From NCBI RefSeq assembly GCF_001942345.1, contig NZ_MKKI01000006.1, positions 1 through 53,877 of the forward strand: 53,877 bases of DNA, written 5' to 3'. The notes below the pieces were generated by a model. That model was given only the letters and a program-made list of their open reading frames with translations. It was not told the origin of the DNA and did not search any database. Shown in pieces: positions 1 to 8,754 of the stretch (its first letter is position 1; each line of letters begins with the position of its first letter). Position numbers and translations under genes: made by a program. The DNA is from Corynebacterium sp. CNJ-954. Its GTDB lineage: Bacteria; Actinomycetota; Actinomycetes; Mycobacteriales; Mycobacteriaceae.

Positions 1-415
1 GCAGCCTCGACGGCGGCGGCTTTGTCGCCGGTGAGGTCGAGGGTGTCGGGGTCGGGGCCGATGAAGGTGATGTTGTTGTCGGCGCAGCGTCGGGCCAGGT
101 GCGCGTTTTCGGATAGGAAGCCGTAGCGGGGTAGATCGCGTCGGCGCCGGTCTGTACCGCGGCGCGGATGATTTCGTCGATGTCGAGGTAGGCCTTGACT
201 GGGGAGCCTTGCGCGCCGATGCGCACGGCTTCGGAGGCGAACGAGCGGTGGAAGGAGTTGCGGTCTTCGCGTGGGTAGACCGCGACGGTGGATGCGCCGG
301 TTTCGAAGGCGGCGCGGAAGGCGCGGACGGCGATTTCGCCGCGGTTGGCGACGAGGATCTTGGAGAAGGCGGGTAGTGCTGTGGTGGTGCCGGTGTGGGT
401 CGCAGGGTCAGCCAT
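1..415 (-). CDS. pyc: Pyruvate carboxylase, N-terminal part (cut by window edge, apparent frameshift)
   Basis: Biotin-dependent carboxylation of pyruvate to oxaloacetate, an anaplerotic step. Only the start of the biotin-carboxylase domain lies in the window; the family is about 1,140 residues. From the ATG at 415 the protein carries ILVANRGEIAVRAFR at about residues 20-34, then YPREDRNSFHRSFASEA and SPVKAYLDIDEI, close to corynebacterial Pyc. After DAIYP the expected GYGFLSEN is in another frame: one G/C base is missing near position 126-130. The correct frame then continues to the edge (FIGPDPDTLDLTGDKA). The ribosome site AAAGGA lies 9 bases before the ATG. Glu codons are nearly all GAA, unlike the GAG-rich neighbours. 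The frameshift may be a sequencing error; if real, the gene is broken. Confidence 0.85.
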   Translation of the reverse strand, partial: MADPATHTGTTTALPAFSKILVANRGEIAVRAFRAAFETGASTVAVYPREDRNSFHRSFASEAVRIGAQGSPVKAYLDIDEIIRAAVQTGADAIYPATASYPKTRTWPDAAPTTTSPSSAPTPTPSTSPATKPPPSRL

Positions 416-478
416 GTGAGGCGTCCTTTCCAGGTACTGGTGGGTTCAGTCGGAATTCTGTGGTCAGACCAGCCTTAA

Positions 479-507
479 AGAATACTGGTGATCTACGCCA
501 CTGTCGA
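479..507 (-). promoter_or_regulatory. Candidate promoter of pyc
   Basis: On the minus strand TCGACA (502-507) and TATTCT (479-484) are separated by exactly 17 bases, a good sigma-A pair, about 65 bases before the pyc start codon. Inferred from sequence only. Confidence 0.5.
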
Positions 508-525
508 GAGGTGGTGCGGATGACA

Positions 526-567
526 ACGCACCCGCGCCGACGGTGGTGACCGTCAGCACGGGTGCGT
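526..567 (-). terminator. Strong hairpin between prpC and pyc, likely terminator of prpDBC
   Basis: Arms 526-544 and 549-567 pair over nearly 19 bases, beginning ACGCACCCG and ending CGGGTGCGT, around a 4-base loop. It lies about 40 bases after the prpC stop. The T-tract in the prpC direction is weak (GTTGTC), so termination is inferred from the stem. Confidence 0.55.
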
Positions 568-605
568 GCGAGAATCGGGGAGAGCCAGCGGAACCCGGCC
601 TCCCG

Positions 606-1766
606 TCAGCGTCCGATCTTCTCCTCGACGACGCGCTGATCTTCGCCGTTGTAGGCGCTGAGCGGGCGGATCAGTGCGTTGGATTCGTTCTGCTCCACGA
701 TGTGGGCCGTCCAGCCGACAACGCGGGCCATCACGAAGATGGGGGTGAAGAAGGGGATGTCGATACCGAGCATGTAGTACGTCGGGCCGGCAGGGAAGTC
801 CAGGTTCGGCAGGATGCCGGTACGCTTCTCCATCGCAGCCTGCATGTTGTCGTACATCTGGACCCACTTGTCACCGTCGTGGTTCTTGGCGGTGCGACGC
901 ATCGCGGCCTCCATCGACGGAACCCGCGAGTCGCCCTTCTTGTACACGCGGTGGCCGAAGCCCATGATCTTCTGCTTGTTGTCGGCCTTGTCCAGGACCC
1001 ACTCCTCGGCCTTGGCAGGGTCGTCGACCTCAAGGAAGTTGTGCATCACAGCCTCATTGGCGCCACCGTGCAGTGCGCCCTTCAGCGCACCGATGGCACC
1101 GGTGACCGCCGAGTAGACGTCCGACGTCGTCGACGTGATCACGCGACCGGTGAACGTTGAGGCGTTGAACGAGTGCTCCGCGTACAGGATCAGGGACTGG
1201 TCGAAAGCCTTGACGTCGTCCATGTTGTTGGCCGGGGAGTCCGGGCCGTCACCGAAACACATGTACAGGAAGTTCGATGCAATGTCCCGGGTGCGTGACG
1301 GCGGGATGAACTCCAGGTTGTGCCGACGACGCATGTCGTAGGCGATGATCGCGGGCAGCTTGGCCAGCAGGCTCAGGCCTGTGCGTCGCACCGTGTCCGA
1401 GCTGTTGTCGGCGTTGGTAACGTCCTGGGTGCCCAGCCAGCTCACCGCGGTACGTACCACGTCCATCGGGTGGGCGGTCTTGGGCAACGAGGCGATCAGG
1501 TCCAGCAGGCCGCGGGTGACCGGACGCAGGGCACGCTCACGCTGGCCGAACTCCTGGAACTCGCGCCAGGTGGGCAGTTCACCGTTCCAGAGCAGGTAGG
1601 CGACGTCCTCGAAACTGCAGTGCTCCACGAGCTCCTGGACAGGGTAACCGCGGTAGGTCAGGGAGTTGGTCTCCGGGTTGACCTTGGACACGGCGGTGTA
1701 GTCGACGACGACGCCGTTGAGCCCCTTGCGGATCTCCGGGGAGTTGTTGGGGTTGTTCTCGCTCAT
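606..1766 (-). CDS. prpC: 2-methylcitrate synthase (citrate synthase family)
   Basis: Condenses propionyl-CoA with oxaloacetate to 2-methylcitrate, first step of the methylcitrate cycle. The protein is 386 residues, the short type II-like citrate synthase length. Catalytic elements are visible: His in LHGGANEAVMHN, His in MGFGHRVYKKGDSR and Asp in NLDFPAGPTYYMLG. I chose the ATG at 1766 (MSENNPNN) because AAAGGA lies 8 bases upstream; an in-frame start 30 bases earlier would put that ribosome site inside the gene. It is the last gene of prpD-prpB-prpC. Citrate synthase activity cannot be excluded from sequence, but the operon context favours methylcitrate. Confidence 0.9.
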   Translation of the reverse strand: MSENNPNNSPEIRKGLNGVVVDYTAVSKVNPETNSLTYRGYPVQELVEHCSFEDVAYLLWNGELPTWREFQEFGQRERALRPVTRGLLDLIASLPKTAHPMDVVRTAVSWLGTQDVTNADNSSDTVRRTGLSLLAKLPAIIAYDMRRRHNLEFIPPSRTRDIASNFLYMCFGDGPDSPANNMDDVKAFDQSLILYAEHSFNASTFTGRVITSTTSDVYSAVTGAIGALKGALHGGANEAVMHNFLEVDDPAKAEEWVLDKADNKQKIMGFGHRVYKKGDSRVPSMEAAMRRTAKNHDGDKWVQMYDNMQAAMEKRTGILPNLDFPAGPTYYMLGIDIPFFTPIFVMARVVGWTAHIVEQNESNALIRPLSAYNGEDQRVVEEKIGR

Positions 1767-1832
1767 CAGGAAAGTCCTTTCAGTTGGTGGTGACAACCGT
1801 GCGGTGGTGCAGGGCGGTGGTGCCGGACGCCG

Positions 1833-2747
1833 CTAGCTCCCGTCCGGCCTGGTGTAGGTGAAGACGTCTGTGTCGAAGGCGTTGTACTCGCTGTAGCGCA
1901 GCAGTTCATACAGTCGGGAACGGTGCTGCATGCGGTCGATCCAGCCGGTCTGGGTGCCGGTCTCGGCGATGTCGCCCAGCGCCGCCTCGACCTGGCCCAT
2001 GGCGATGCGCAGCGTGGTCACGGGATAGATCACCGCGTTGTAGCCGATGTCCTGCAGCGTGGCCGCACTGAGCAACTCGGTCTTGCCGAACTCGGTCATG
2101 TTCGCCAACAGGGGAGTGTCGACCGCTGCACGGAACTTCTCGAAGTCCGCAGGAGTGTGCAGTGCCTCGGTGAAGATCAGGTCCGCCCCGGCGTCGGCGT
2201 AGGCCTTCGCCCGCTCGATGGCGGAGTCGATGCCTTCGACCCCGGCGGCGTCCGTACGGGCACAGATGACGAAGGAATCGTCGCGGCGTTCGTTGACCGC
2301 GGCGGTGATCCTGCGCAGCATCAGCTCGGTCGGGACGACCTCCTTGCCGTCGAGGTGCCCACAGCGTTTCGGGTTGACCTGGTCTTCGAGATGGCAGCCG
2401 GCCACACCGGCGTCCTCCAGCTCGCTGACGGTACGGGCGGCTGACATGGGCTCACCGAAGCCGGTATCAGCGTCGACCAGGACAGGCAGGTCCGTGGCCC
2501 GGGCGATCTGGCGGGAGCGCCCCGCCACCTCGGTGAGGGTGGTCAGTCCGATGTCCGGGAGCGCGAGGTCCGCTGCGACGACAGCGCCTGAGACGTAGAC
2601 ACCGTCCAGTCCGGCCTCCTGGATCGCACGGGCCACCAGGGGTGAGAAAGCACCCGGCAACCGCTGGATCGTGCCGGAGGTCAATGCCTGCCGGAACGCG
2701 GTACGCCGGTCAGTGGGGGTGACGTTGCTTGAGAACAGGCCGGGCAT
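1833..2747 (-). CDS. prpB: 2-methylisocitrate lyase
   Basis: Cleaves 2-methylisocitrate to pyruvate and succinate. The 304-residue protein belongs to the isocitrate lyase/PEP mutase family. It has the metal-binding VLVDADTGFGEP stretch and the signature KRCGHLDGKE with its catalytic Cys, the short form typical of methylisocitrate lyases. The ATG directly follows the prpD stop (TAGATG), indicating translational coupling; 66 bases separate it from the prpC start. The C-terminus ends DVFTYTRPDGS. Confidence 0.92.
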   Translation of the reverse strand: MPGLFSSNVTPTDRRTAFRQALTSGTIQRLPGAFSPLVARAIQEAGLDGVYVSGAVVAADLALPDIGLTTLTEVAGRSRQIARATDLPVLVDADTGFGEPMSAARTVSELEDAGVAGCHLEDQVNPKRCGHLDGKEVVPTELMLRRITAAVNERRDDSFVICARTDAAGVEGIDSAIERAKAYADAGADLIFTEALHTPADFEKFRAAVDTPLLANMTEFGKTELLSAATLQDIGYNAVIYPVTTLRIAMGQVEAALGDIAETGTQTGWIDRMQHRSRLYELLRYSEYNAFDTDVFTYTRPDGS

Positions 2748-4262
2748 CTAGAACAGCCCCTCGTTGATCTTCGGTGCGCGTGCCAGCACATCCTCGGAGA
2801 ACGTGACAGTCAGCTGGTTGAGGTCGCCGGCACCGAGCTCCAGGGTGTTGGTGGCGGCCTCGAGGAAGCGGTCCTGCTCCTTCTCGTCGACCAGGCCTTC
2901 GGCCAGCGTACGGAACTTGCCGATGTACTGCTCCCGGGTGAAGGGGTGTGCTCCCAGCGGGTGGGCGTCGGCGACGGCGAGCTCGTCCTCCAGGACCGTC
3001 CCGTCCTTGAGGGTGATGACGGCCTTGGCGCCGAAGGCCTTCTCATTCGGGTCGGTGGAGTGGTAGCGGCGGGTCCACTCCGGGTCCTCGACGGTGCTGA
3101 TCTTGTTCCACAACTCGATGGTCTCGGGACGGTGCGCACGCTCCGGGGAGTAGCTGTGCTCGTGGTGCCAGTCACCGTCCTCCAGCGCGACGGCGAAGAT
3201 GTACATCACGGAGTGGTCCAGTGTCTCACGGGACGCGTCCGGGTCGAACTTCTGCGGGTCATTCGCGCCGGTGCCGATGACGTAGTGGGTGTGATGACTG
3301 GTGTGCAGCACGATCGACTCGATCTGCGACAGGTCCTGGCCCTGGTCGCGGAGCTGCTTGCCCATGCGACGTGCCAGGTCGATCGGGGCCTGGGACTGGT
3401 ACTCCGCAGAGTGCTGCTTGGTGTAGGTGTCCAGAATGCCCCGCTTCTCCTCGCCGGCACCCGGCAGCGGCACGATGTACTCGGCGTTCTTGCCGTCCAG
3501 CATCCAGGCGATGACCCCGTCCTCGCCTTCCCAGATCGGTGACGGTGCACCCTCGCCACGCATCGCACGGTCGACGGACTCGATGGCCATCTTGCCGGCG
3601 AAGGCCGGGGCGAAGGCCTTCCAGGAGCTGATCAGGCCCTTGCGGGACTGGCGGGTTGCGGTGGTGGTGTGCAGCGCCTGTCCGACCGCCTGGTAGATGG
3701 TCTCGGTGTCGAGCTTGAGCAGCGTACCGATGCCGGCGGCGACCGACGGGCCGAGGTGGGCGACGTGGTCGATCTTGTGCTCGTGCAGGCAGATGCCCTT
3801 GACCAGGTCCACCTGGATCTCGTAGCCGGTGACGATGCCACGGACCAGCTCGGCACCGGACAGGCCCTTGTGCTGGGCGGTGGCCAGGATCGGCGGAATG
3901 TTGTCACCCGGGTGGGAGTACTCCGCGGCCAGGAAGGTGTCGTGGAAGTCGAGCTCGCGCACGGCGGTGCCGTTGGCCAGGGCGGCCCACTCCGGCGAGT
4001 AGGTGCCCGGAACACCGAAGACTGTTGAGCCGGGGGAATACGGGTGGCTCAGCGCCTGGGAGCGGGCCGTCGACGGGGGACGGCGCAGCACTGACGCGAC
4101 CGCCACCGATGCGTTGTCGATGATGCGGTTGACCGCCATGTCGGCGGAGTCCTGCGGGACGGCCACCGGGTCGGCCGCGACTTCGGCGACCTTCCAGGCC
4201 AGGTGCTCCTTCTTCGGGAACTCTTCAGCAGAAGGATGGACGCGAACGGTGTGCTTCTCCAC
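2748..4262 (-). CDS. prpD: 2-methylcitrate dehydratase
   Basis: MmgE/PrpD family enzyme that dehydrates 2-methylcitrate to 2-methyl-cis-aconitate. The protein is 504 residues. It begins at a GTG ([20 protein letters not shown]), preceded at 9 bases by AGGAG. Family landmarks include [16 protein letters not shown] near residue 105 and [11 protein letters not shown] in the middle. It is the first gene of the operon, so its 225-base upstream region should hold the promoter. In C. glutamicum the equivalent operon is induced by propionate and influenced by RamA/RamB (established); no such control can be proven here. Confidence 0.92.
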   Translation of the reverse strand: MEKHTVRVHPSAEEFPKKEHLAWKVAEVAADPVAVPQDSADMAVNRIIDNASVAVASVLRRPPSTARSQALSHPYSPGSTVFGVPGTYSPEWAALANGTAVRELDFHDTFLAAEYSHPGDNIPPILATAQHKGLSGAELVRGIVTGYEIQVDLVKGICLHEHKIDHVAHLGPSVAAGIGTLLKLDTETIYQAVGQALHTTTATRQSRKGLISSWKAFAPAFAGKMAIESVDRAMRGEGAPSPIWEGEDGVIAWMLDGKNAEYIVPLPGAGEEKRGILDTYTKQHSAEYQSQAPIDLARRMGKQLRDQGQDLSQIESIVLHTSHHTHYVIGTGANDPQKFDPDASRETLDHSVMYIFAVALEDGDWHHEHSYSPERAHRPETIELWNKISTVEDPEWTRRYHSTDPNEKAFGAKAVITLKDGTVLEDELAVADAHPLGAHPFTREQYIGKFRTLAEGLVDEKEQDRFLEAATNTLELGAGDLNQLTVTFSEDVLARAPKINEGLF

Positions 4263-4381
4263 GGGGTGGAACTCCTAGAGGCTCGGGTGCGTGACCGTGC
4301 CAGTGGCCCCAGGCGGCGCTGTGACTGCTGACACATGGTTTCAGCGTCCACTATGCCATCGGTCTCTGGGCCAATGGTTCT

Positions 4382-4392
4382 GTTTCGGAAAC
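4382..4392. promoter_or_regulatory. Palindrome upstream of prpD, possible operator
   Basis: GTTTC-G-GAAAC is a perfect 5+5 inverted repeat about 120 bases before the prpD start. About 30 bases nearer prpD, on the minus strand, CATAGT could be a -10 element. The binding factor is unknown. Confidence 0.3.
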
Positions 4393-4487
4393 GGTGGCTG
4401 GGGTGAGTGTCCGGCGTCACCCCCGACGTCGTCCGGTACCTCATTTGATGCCGGGACGCCCGGGGGTGGGGACGATACACTGGTCCC

Positions 4488-5201
4488 ATGCCCTACCCGA
4501 CTCCACTTCCGGTACGCAGGGTCGAGGAGCTGGCCGTCTACCCGGCGGACCGTAACGCCTGGCCTGCCACGGTTCCTGCTGTCGCGGATGTGCTTGACAA
4601 CGGCATCGATCTGTCGCGGCTGACAGTCCTCGTCGGAGAAAACGGCTCGGGGAAATCGACGCTCGTCGAAGCCGTCGCCGAGGCCTACGGTCTCAACCCG
4701 GAAGGTGGTACACGGAATGCCATGCACTCGACCCAGCGGACGGAGTCTGGTCTCGCCGACAACCTGAAGTTGATCCGTGCCGGAGGTGCTCCCAGGAAAG
4801 GTGTGTTCCTCCGTGCCGAGACCATGCACAGCCACTTTTCCTACCTGGACGGCATCGGCAGCATGGGACGGCACAATTTCCAGAGTCACGGCGAGTCGTT
4901 CATCGAGTTCTTCACTGACAGAGCAGGAATCAGGGGACTCTGGATCTTCGACGAAGCAGAGTCAGCCCTGTCGTTCAACGGGTGCCTCATGCTGTTGGCA
5001 CAGATTGCCCAGTTGATCGACCGGGGCTCGCAGGTCATCCTGTCCACTCATTCGCCACTTCTCGCCTCGGCGGCGGAGGCGGAGATATTCGAGTTGGACG
5101 ACACCGGAATTCACCGGAAGAACTACGACGACCTCGCTCTCGTGCAGAACTGGCGCCGGTTCCTCGGTGAGCCGGAGAGCTTCCTCCGGCATCTTTTCTG
5201 A
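4488..5201 (+). CDS. Stand-alone AAA/ABC-type ATPase
   Basis: The 237-residue protein is an ABC-fold P-loop ATPase without membrane segments. Walker A is VLVGENGSGKST (about residues 47-58). A signature-like SHGESF lies near residue 133, Walker B GLWIFDEAESALS near 150, and the H-loop VILSTHSPLLA near 180. This is the compact AAA_15/AAA_21 layout shared by RecF/OLD-like ATPases. The start is supported by TACACT ending 6 bases before the ATG, suggesting a leaderless mRNA. It stands alone between divergent prpD and convergent oppDF, with no nuclease or toxin partner. The cellular role is unknown. Confidence 0.8.
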   Translation: MPYPTPLPVRRVEELAVYPADRNAWPATVPAVADVLDNGIDLSRLTVLVGENGSGKSTLVEAVAEAYGLNPEGGTRNAMHSTQRTESGLADNLKLIRAGGAPRKGVFLRAETMHSHFSYLDGIGSMGRHNFQSHGESFIEFFTDRAGIRGLWIFDEAESALSFNGCLMLLAQIAQLIDRGSQVILSTHSPLLASAAEAEIFELDDTGIHRKNYDDLALVQNWRRFLGEPESFLRHLF

Positions 5202-5217
5202 GCCGGCGCCGTTGCAC

Positions 5218-6891
5218 CTACCCCTGGTGCAGGGGAATCGTCCCGCCGGGGATGGAATCGAGCAGTCGGCGGGTGTACTCCTGCTCCGGATGATCGAAGA
5301 GATCGTCGGTCTCGCCACGCTCCACGATCCGGCCGTGCTGCATCACCAGGGTCTCGTCGGCGATCTGCTTGACCACCGCGAGGTCGTGGGTGATGAACAG
5401 GTACGTCAGGTCCATGTCCCGCTGCAGCTGGTTCAGCAGGTCCAGGACCTGCGACTGCACCAGTACGTCGAGTGCACTGACCGCTTCGTCGAGAATGAGT
5501 GCGTCCGGGCCCAGCGCCAGGGCGCGGGCGATCGCCACACGCTGGCGCTGACCCCCGGACAACTCCCCGGGGAAGCGTGACATCATCGACTGCGGCATGG
5601 CGACCACGTCCAGCAGTTCCCGGACACGCTTCTCACGGTCCTTCTTCGAGCCGACACCGTGGATCTTCAACGGCTCGGCAATCGTGTTGAACACCGAGTA
5701 CATCGGGTCCACCGAGCCGTAGGGATTCTGGAACACCGGCTGGACGCGTCGGCGGAAGGCGAGTTCTGCCTTCCGGTCCAGGTCGGTGACGTCGGTACCG
5801 TCGAAGGTGACTTTCCCGGAGGTGGGCTCCAGCAGGCCGAGCACCATCTGCGCGACGGTCGACTTACCGGAGCCGGACTCGCCGACCAAGGCCAGAGTCC
5901 GCCCCCGGCGCAGGAAGAAGTTGATGTCGTCTGCGGCGGTGAAATCCTTCTTTCGCCACGGCTTGTCGCCGGGCACCTGGAAGACCTTGCTGAGATTTTC
6001 GACGGTGATCAGCGGGTTGTCGGCGTCCGGGGAAGCATCGGACGTGTCACCGGATCCGACGTCTTCCGGCTCCGACACCTGGACCTCGCTGCGTCGCGCA
6101 CCGATGGAGGGTGCTGCGGCGACGAGCTTGCGGGTGTACGGGTGGTGGGGGTCCTGCAGAATCTCGAGGGCAGGACCGGACTCCACGACGTGCCCCTGAC
6201 TCATCACCACGATGCGGTCGGCACGCTCGGCGGCGAGTCCCAGGTCGTGGGTGATCAGCAGGACGGCGGTTCCCAGTTCCTCGGTCAGACCCTGCAGGTG
6301 ATCGAGGATCTGGCGTTGGACGGTGACGTCCAGTGCGGAGGTCGGCTCGTCGGCGATGAGCAGGTCCGGACGCGCTGCCAGCCCGCAGGCGATCAGCGCA
6401 CGCTGACGCATACCGCCGGAGTACTGGTGGGGGTACTGGCTGATGCGGTGCTCAGCGTCCGAGAGCCCCGCTTCCTCCAGCAGCTCGACGGCACGCTTGT
6501 GTGCCGCGGACCCCGTCGCGATGCCGTTGGCTTTCAGTGCTTCCTTGACGTGGTGACCGATCGTCCACACAGGGTTGAGGTTGCTCATCGGGTCCTGGGG
6601 GACCAGGCCGATGCTGTCGCCACGCAGTTCGGTGAACCGCTTCGGCGAAGCGTGGGTGATGTCTTCGCCCTTGAAGGTGATGGTGCCGTCCGTGACATGC
6701 CCGCCGCCGGGCAGCAGGCCCATGATGCTCATGGCACTGGTGGACTTGCCGGATCCGGATTCACCGACGACGGCGACAGTCTCACCGGGCCAGATGTCCA
6801 GACTGACATCGAAGACCGTGGGTGTGGGGCTCTTGTGCGTGCCGAAGGCGATGTCGACGTCGCGCATGGACAGCAGTGGTTGGTCGCTCAT
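5218..6891 (-). CDS. Peptide ABC transporter, fused double ATPase (OppD-OppF)
   Basis: Cytoplasmic ATPase of an oligopeptide/dipeptide importer, 557 residues with two nucleotide-binding domains in tandem. Domain 1 has Walker A GESGSGKST, signature YSGGMRQRALIA and Walker B LLIADEPTSALD. Domain 2, after an acidic linker near residue 280, has GESGSGKST, LSGGQRQRVAIARAL and ALILDEAVSALD. The second Walker B has AVSA instead of PTSA, common in OppF halves. The ATG overlaps the oppC stop by 4 bases. Last gene of oppA-B-C-DF. Confidence 0.92.
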   Translation of the reverse strand: MSDQPLLSMRDVDIAFGTHKSPTPTVFDVSLDIWPGETVAVVGESGSGKSTSAMSIMGLLPGGGHVTDGTITFKGEDITHASPKRFTELRGDSIGLVPQDPMSNLNPVWTIGHHVKEALKANGIATGSAAHKRAVELLEEAGLSDAEHRISQYPHQYSGGMRQRALIACGLAARPDLLIADEPTSALDVTVQRQILDHLQGLTEELGTAVLLITHDLGLAAERADRIVVMSQGHVVESGPALEILQDPHHPYTRKLVAAAPSIGARRSEVQVSEPEDVGSGDTSDASPDADNPLITVENLSKVFQVPGDKPWRKKDFTAADDINFFLRRGRTLALVGESGSGKSTVAQMVLGLLEPTSGKVTFDGTDVTDLDRKAELAFRRRVQPVFQNPYGSVDPMYSVFNTIAEPLKIHGVGSKKDREKRVRELLDVVAMPQSMMSRFPGELSGGQRQRVAIARALALGPDALILDEAVSALDVLVQSQVLDLLNQLQRDMDLTYLFITHDLAVVKQIADETLVMQHGRIVERGETDDLFDHPEQEYTRRLLDSIPGGTIPLHQG

Positions 6892-7829
6892 CGGGTGCGC
6901 TCCTTCGGGTCGAGGGCGTCCTTGAGGGTGTCGCCCAGCAGGATGAATCCCAGGACGGTGAGCGCGAGCGCACCGGCCGGGTAGAACAGGATCTCCGGCG
7001 AGAGCCGCAGGACGTCCTGCGCGGTGGAGATGTCATTTCCCCATGACACGGTGTCCGGCGGCAGTCCCACGCCAAGGTAGGACAATGTCGCCTCGGCGAC
7101 GATGTAGATGCCGAGGTTGGTTGTCATCATGACGATGATCGGGGCGAGGCAGTTGGGGAGGATGTGTCGGACGAGAATCCTGCCGCGGGTCAGCCCGAGA
7201 GCGCGGGACGCCTGCACATACTCGTTGTTCTTGGCCTGCAGCACAGCACCACGGACCATGCGGGCCATCTGAGGCCAGCCGAAGGCGGAGAGCACGAGGA
7301 CGACCGTCCATACGTTGCGGACGTCGAAAAGCTGCATAAGCACGATGGCGGCGAGCAAGAGCGGGACCGCGAAGAAGATGTCTGTCAGGCGGGACAGAAG
7401 CGCGTCCACCCACCCGCCGAAGTAGCCGGCGAGAGAGCCGACGACCACGCCGAGAACGGCGACGACGAGGGTGGTCACCAGCCCGGTCACCACAGATGCC
7501 TGTGCTCCGTAGATGGTGCGGGCGAAGACGTCGTACCCCTGCTGGGTGAAGCCGAAGGGATGGCCGTCCCTGGCGGGTTCGAGGGAATCCTCCAGGGTCG
7601 CGGTCGTGGGGTCGGTCGACGTGAACAGGCCGGGGAAGACGGTCACAAGGAGAACCGCGAGGATGATCACCGTCGAGATCCAGAACATCGGACGTCGGCG
7701 GAGATTCCGCCACGCCGTCCCCCAGAATCCGGCGGGTGCGTCCTCGGGGAGGAGTTGGTCGCGGGTCAGGACGTCCTCGGTGACGACCTCTGCTGTCCAG
7801 CGTTCATTGCGGTTGTGGATGTCAGGCAT
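6888..7829 (-). CDS. Peptide ABC transporter permease (OppC/DppC type)
   Basis: Inner-membrane permease, 313 residues. A cytoplasmic N-terminus is followed by a first membrane segment (WISTVIILAVLLVTVFPGL) and a cluster of further segments. The permease EAA loop is visible as ASRALGLTRGRILVRHILP before the last segments, and the extended N-terminus fits the OppC_N family. It overlaps oppB by 8 bases and oppDF by 4 bases, so the operon is tightly coupled. Confidence 0.9.
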   Translation of the reverse strand: MPDIHNRNERWTAEVVTEDVLTRDQLLPEDAPAGFWGTAWRNLRRRPMFWISTVIILAVLLVTVFPGLFTSTDPTTATLEDSLEPARDGHPFGFTQQGYDVFARTIYGAQASVVTGLVTTLVVAVLGVVVGSLAGYFGGWVDALLSRLTDIFFAVPLLLAAIVLMQLFDVRNVWTVVLVLSAFGWPQMARMVRGAVLQAKNNEYVQASRALGLTRGRILVRHILPNCLAPIIVMMTTNLGIYIVAEATLSYLGVGLPPDTVSWGNDISTAQDVLRLSPEILFYPAGALALTVLGFILLGDTLKDALDPKERTR

Positions 7830-8754
7830 ATCGGATCCTCGGGTCGAGCAGGGCGTAGAGCAGGTCGATGATGAGGTTGGCCACGACGAAGATCACCACG
7901 AGGATCGTGACGACGCTGACGACGGTGGGGGCCTCACCGATACTGACGGACTGGAAGATCAGGCCGCCGACACCGTGAATGTTGAAGATGCCCTCGGTCA
8001 CGATCGCGCCGCCCATGAGAGCGGCGAGGTCGGCGCCGAGGAAGGTGACGACGGGGACCAGCGAGTTGCGCAGGACGTGGTCGCGAACAACGACGCCGCG
8101 GGAGAGCCCGCGGGCAGACGCGGTGCGTACGAAGTCAGCGCGCAGGTTCTGCGCCACTTCCGACCGGGTCAACCGGAGGACGTAGGCGAAGGAGACCATT
8201 CCCAGCACGATGGCGGGCAGCAGCAGTCGGCTGAAGGAGCCGTCGGAGCCGACCGTCGGGGGGACGACACCCCACTGGATGCCGAAGAGGAACTGTCCGA
8301 CGAAGCCGATGACGAAGGTCGGTACGGCGATGATCACCAGGGACACGACCAGCAGGGTCGAGTCGAACCACTTGCCCTTCTTCAGCCCGGCGATCAGGCC
8401 GAAGATGATGCCGAGCACGGCTTCGATGACCAGAGCCATCAGCGCCAGTCGGATGGTGATGGGGAAGGTTTCGGCGAGGACGTCGGTGACGGCGCGGCCG
8501 GAGAAGGTGGTGCCCATGTCACCGGTGAAGAAGCCGCCGAGGAAGAGCAGATACTGGACGATGAAGGGCTTGTCCAGGTTGTAGTCGGCGCGGATCTGGT
8601 CGAGGACGGCCGGTTCAGCGGCCTTGTCTCCGGCCAACGCGAGGACGGGGTCTCCCGGCATGAGGAAGACCATGGCGTAAATGAGGAATGTCGCCCCGAA
8701 GAAGACGGGGATGAGCTGGAGGAGTCGTTTACCGAGGTACCACCACACGGTCAC
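7822..8754 (-). CDS. Peptide ABC transporter permease (OppB/DppB type)
   Basis: Inner-membrane permease, 310 residues. A first helix at the N-terminus (LLQLIPVFFGATFLIYAMVF) is followed by the family hallmark FLMPGDPVLAL. The EAA loop appears as RTASARGLSRGVVVRDHVLR. The start is GTG, overlapping the oppA stop as GTGA. Pairs with the OppC-type permease to form the transmembrane channel. Confidence 0.9.
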   Translation of the reverse strand: MTVWWYLGKRLLQLIPVFFGATFLIYAMVFLMPGDPVLALAGDKAAEPAVLDQIRADYNLDKPFIVQYLLFLGGFFTGDMGTTFSGRAVTDVLAETFPITIRLALMALVIEAVLGIIFGLIAGLKKGKWFDSTLLVVSLVIIAVPTFVIGFVGQFLFGIQWGVVPPTVGSDGSFSRLLLPAIVLGMVSFAYVLRLTRSEVAQNLRADFVRTASARGLSRGVVVRDHVLRNSLVPVVTFLGADLAALMGGAIVTEGIFNIHGVGGLIFQSVSIGEAPTVVSVVTILVVIFVVANLIIDLLYALLDPRIRYA

